Source: DASZBR01 sp035943935
GTDB taxonomy: Bacteria > Pseudomonadota > Gammaproteobacteria > DASZBR01
Assembly: GCA_035943935.1 (NCBI GenBank)
Contig: DASZBR010000006.1
Location: 186,001-250,000 of the forward strand
Direction of reading: 5' to 3'
Length of the DNA: 64,000 nucleotides
Part shown: positions 62,204 to 64,000 of the stretch, piece after piece
Layout of the letters: every line of letters starts with the position of its first letter
How positions within the stretch are numbered: position 1 is the first letter of the stretch
Made by a program: the position numbers and the translations under genes
Notes under the pieces: generated by a model
Seen by the model: only the letters and a program-made list of their open reading frames with translations
Database searches by the model: none
Told to the model about the DNA's origin: nothing

Positions 62204-63589
62204 TTACAAGTCTGTGATAGTCCCTTCAAAGACTTCCGTCGCTAACATAACCGTTTCAGACAACGTTGGATGCGGATGAATGGTCAATGCAATATCATCA
62301 GCATCACAGCCCATTTCAATGGCGAGAGAGATTTCAGAAATTAACTCGCCTGCGTTTGTCCCCACAATTCCCGCGCCAATCACTCTATGCGTGTCTTTAT
62401 CAAATAATATTTTAGTTAAACCTTCGTCACGTCCAATAGAAAGAGATCGTCCACTCGCCATCCACGGAAACACACCCTTTCCATAATTGATATTTTGAGC
62501 CTTTGCTTCGGTCTCTGTTACACCCGTCCAGGCTATTTCAGGATCGGTGTAAGCCACTGACGGAATACAACGCGGATCAAAATAATGTTTCTTTCCCGCG
62601 ATCACTTCTGCTGCCGTTCGACCTTGAGGCACGGCTTTATGTGCCAACATAGGCTGACCAACGACATCGCCGATTGCATATATATGAGAAACATTAGTTT
62701 GCAGTTGATTGTTTACAGCAATAAAACCTCTTTCATCGACGTTTACGCCCGCTTTTTCAGCAGCAATATTTTTGCCGTTTGGCCTACGACCCACTGCAGA
62801 TAAAATTCTGTCGAATCTCTGCGGATCTTTTGGTGCGTCGTTACCTTCAAAAGTAACCCAAAGTCCATCTTTTTTCGCTTCGACTTTTGTGAATTTAGTA
62901 TTTAAGTAAATATTTTTATAGCGCTTCTGTAAGCGTTTATATAATGGCGCGACAATATCTTTATCTGCAGCGACAATTAAACCATCGAGCATTTCGACAA
63001 CCGTAATTTCAACACCCAGTGCGGAATACACTGTCGCCATTTCTAATCCAATAATTCCGCCACCCAAAACTAATAAGCTGCCTTTATTGTCAGGAAGTTC
63101 TAATGCACCCGTTGAATCCATAATGCGCGGATCTTCAGGCAAAAATGGTAATTTAACCGGCTCTGATCCGACAGCTATTATGGCCTGTTGAAATTCAATA
63201 AGTGTTTCGCCGACTTTAAGTTGATTGGGAGAAGTAAATTCAGCTTTACCCATGACCACTTCAACTTTGCGTTTTTTCGCGAGCATTTTTAAACCGCCCG
63301 TTAATTTTTTAACAACGCTGCTTTTCCATTCACGTAATTTAGCTAAATCAATAGTCGGCTTATTAAATTGGACACCGAATGCATTCATTTCATGTGTTTC
63401 ATCGATTACTTTCGCAGCATGTAATAACGCTTTAGACGGAATACACCCAACATTAAGACAAACGCCACCCAAACTCTCATAACGCTCAATAAGTATTACT
63501 TTTTTACCGAGATCAGCTGCTCTAAAAGCTGCGCTATATCCGCCAGGACCACTGCCGATGACTACCACTTCTGTTTGTAAAGTTGTCAT
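62204..63589 (-). CDS. lpdA: Dihydrolipoyl dehydrogenase (E3)
   Basis: 461 residues. N-terminal FAD motif VIGSGPGGYSAAFRAADLGKKV, redox-active disulphide GGVCLNVGCIPSK (Cys44, Cys49), NAD motif LGGGIIGLEMATVYSALG, the second FAD motif IYAIGDVVGQPMLAHKA and the C-terminal catalytic HPHPTLSE with its His. It reoxidises lipoyl groups of the pyruvate and 2-oxoglutarate dehydrogenases. It follows aceF directly on the same strand. Confidence 0.97.
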   Translation of the reverse strand: MTTLQTEVVVIGSGPGGYSAAFRAADLGKKVILIERYESLGGVCLNVGCIPSKALLHAAKVIDETHEMNAFGVQFNKPTIDLAKLREWKSSVVKKLTGGLKMLAKKRKVEVVMGKAEFTSPNQLKVGETLIEFQQAIIAVGSEPVKLPFLPEDPRIMDSTGALELPDNKGSLLVLGGGIIGLEMATVYSALGVEITVVEMLDGLIVAADKDIVAPLYKRLQKRYKNIYLNTKFTKVEAKKDGLWVTFEGNDAPKDPQRFDRILSAVGRRPNGKNIAAEKAGVNVDERGFIAVNNQLQTNVSHIYAIGDVVGQPMLAHKAVPQGRTAAEVIAGKKHYFDPRCIPSVAYTDPEIAWTGVTETEAKAQNINYGKGVFPWMASGRSLSIGRDEGLTKILFDKDTHRVIGAGIVGTNAGELISEISLAIEMGCDADDIALTIHPHPTLSETVMLATEVFEGTITDL

Positions 63590-63606
63590 GTTTTTTTCCT
63601 CTGGAA

Positions 63607-64000
63607 TTACATTAAGACTAATCTAAAATCAGTTAGGTATTTACTTAATTGAACAATAAATCTTGCGCCTTCTGCGCCATCAATTACTCTATGATCATAG
63701 GACAAAGATAATGGCAACATTAATCTGGGAACAAATTCACCGTTCTGATAGATAGGTTTAATTTGCGCTTTTGATACACCCAATATTGCAACGTCAGGCA
63801 TATTTACAATTGGCGTAAATGCTGTACCACCAATTCCACCTAAACTCGATATGGTAAAACAACTGCCTTGCATATCTTTGGGTAATAATTGTTTATTTCG
63901 AGCTTTATTACTTATCTCAGAAAGTTCTTTAGCAAGATCTAATAAACCCTTTTTGTCGACATCTCTAATCACGGGTACCACTAAACCTTCGGGAGTATCC
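63607..64000 (-). CDS. aceF: Pyruvate dehydrogenase E2 (dihydrolipoamide acetyltransferase), C-terminal part
   Basis: Visible from the window edge to the stop at 63607 (about 130 codons). GLVVPVIRDVDKKGLLDLAKELSE, GSCFTISSLGGIGGTAFTPIVN, then the catalytic SYDHRVIDGAEGARF with His and Asp, and the terminal helix. This is the acyltransferase domain of E2; because lpdA follows, it is most likely aceF and not sucB. The 5' end lies beyond the window. Confidence 0.93.
   Translation of the reverse strand, partial: DTPEGLVVPVIRDVDKKGLLDLAKELSEISNKARNKQLLPKDMQGSCFTISSLGGIGGTAFTPIVNMPDVAILGVSKAQIKPIYQNGEFVPRLMLPLSLSYDHRVIDGAEGARFIVQLSKYLTDFRLVLM

Overview
This window looks like a chromosomal segment of an AT-rich gammaproteobacterium of the order Legionellales (a Legionella/Coxiella-like host-associated lineage). 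This is an inference from several independent signs: a Thi5-type pyrimidine synthase with its cysteine motif (a protein known from yeast and Legionella), near-perfect PmrA boxes of the kind described for Legionella and Coxiella Dot/Icm genes, a large ankyrin/leucine-rich-repeat protein and many long helical proteins of unknown function, all mixed with ordinary gammaproteobacterial housekeeping genes.

Layout. 1-4.4 kb: 5' part of a probable clan CD cysteine-protease effector, a YbjQ/membrane-protein/N-terminal-nucleophile hydrolase operon, a PmrA-box-driven repeat protein, and a HigB/HigA-like toxin-antitoxin pair. 4.6-8.2 kb: a phenolic-lipid-like locus (FAD reductase, methyltransferase, type III polyketide synthase) plus a P-loop kinase-like gene. 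8.3-10.4 kb: a detoxification operon gloB-tetR-gst with a promoter/operator. 11.8-14.3 kb: a LuxI/FeeM-like acyltransferase, an adenylate-forming-enzyme fragment and a fatty acid desaturase. 14.4-32.8 kb: an accessory region, mostly minus-strand genes of effector type, interrupted by lemA and an M48 protease, a TPP-riboswitch-controlled thi5, a tyrosine recombinase and a BrnT/BrnA-like toxin-antitoxin pair. It ends in a duplicated arrangement of a large minus-strand gene overlapped tail-to-tail by a small plus-strand gene.

32.8-53.2 kb: mostly housekeeping. There is a GT39 glycosyltransferase without a canonical start codon, tRNA-Pro/ihfA/pheT, tRNA-Arg and tRNA-Ser between inverted repeats, murJ, pgsA, a very acidic membrane-anchored protein, the leuS-lptE-holA-nadD-rsfS operon, recG, a Mla-type lipid transporter operon, and rsmE/hemC with overlapping start codons. 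53.1-55.5 kb: two more effector-like genes. 55.8-64 kb: a hybrid histidine kinase, a minimal YgfZ, an M15 peptidase, rplT-rpmI-infC-thrS (infC starts at ATT), tRNA-Val, lpdA and the end of aceF.

Two themes run through the window. The first is compaction. Eight convergent gene pairs overlap at their 3' ends, many operon genes overlap, PheT lacks its tRNA-binding OB domain and LeuS lacks its leucine-specific insertion. The second is a set of PmrA boxes, three of which sit exactly 10 nt upstream of a -10 element in front of minus-strand accessory genes. This suggests a PmrA-controlled effector regulon. No Dot/Icm structural gene lies in the window, so secretion is inferred and not shown.
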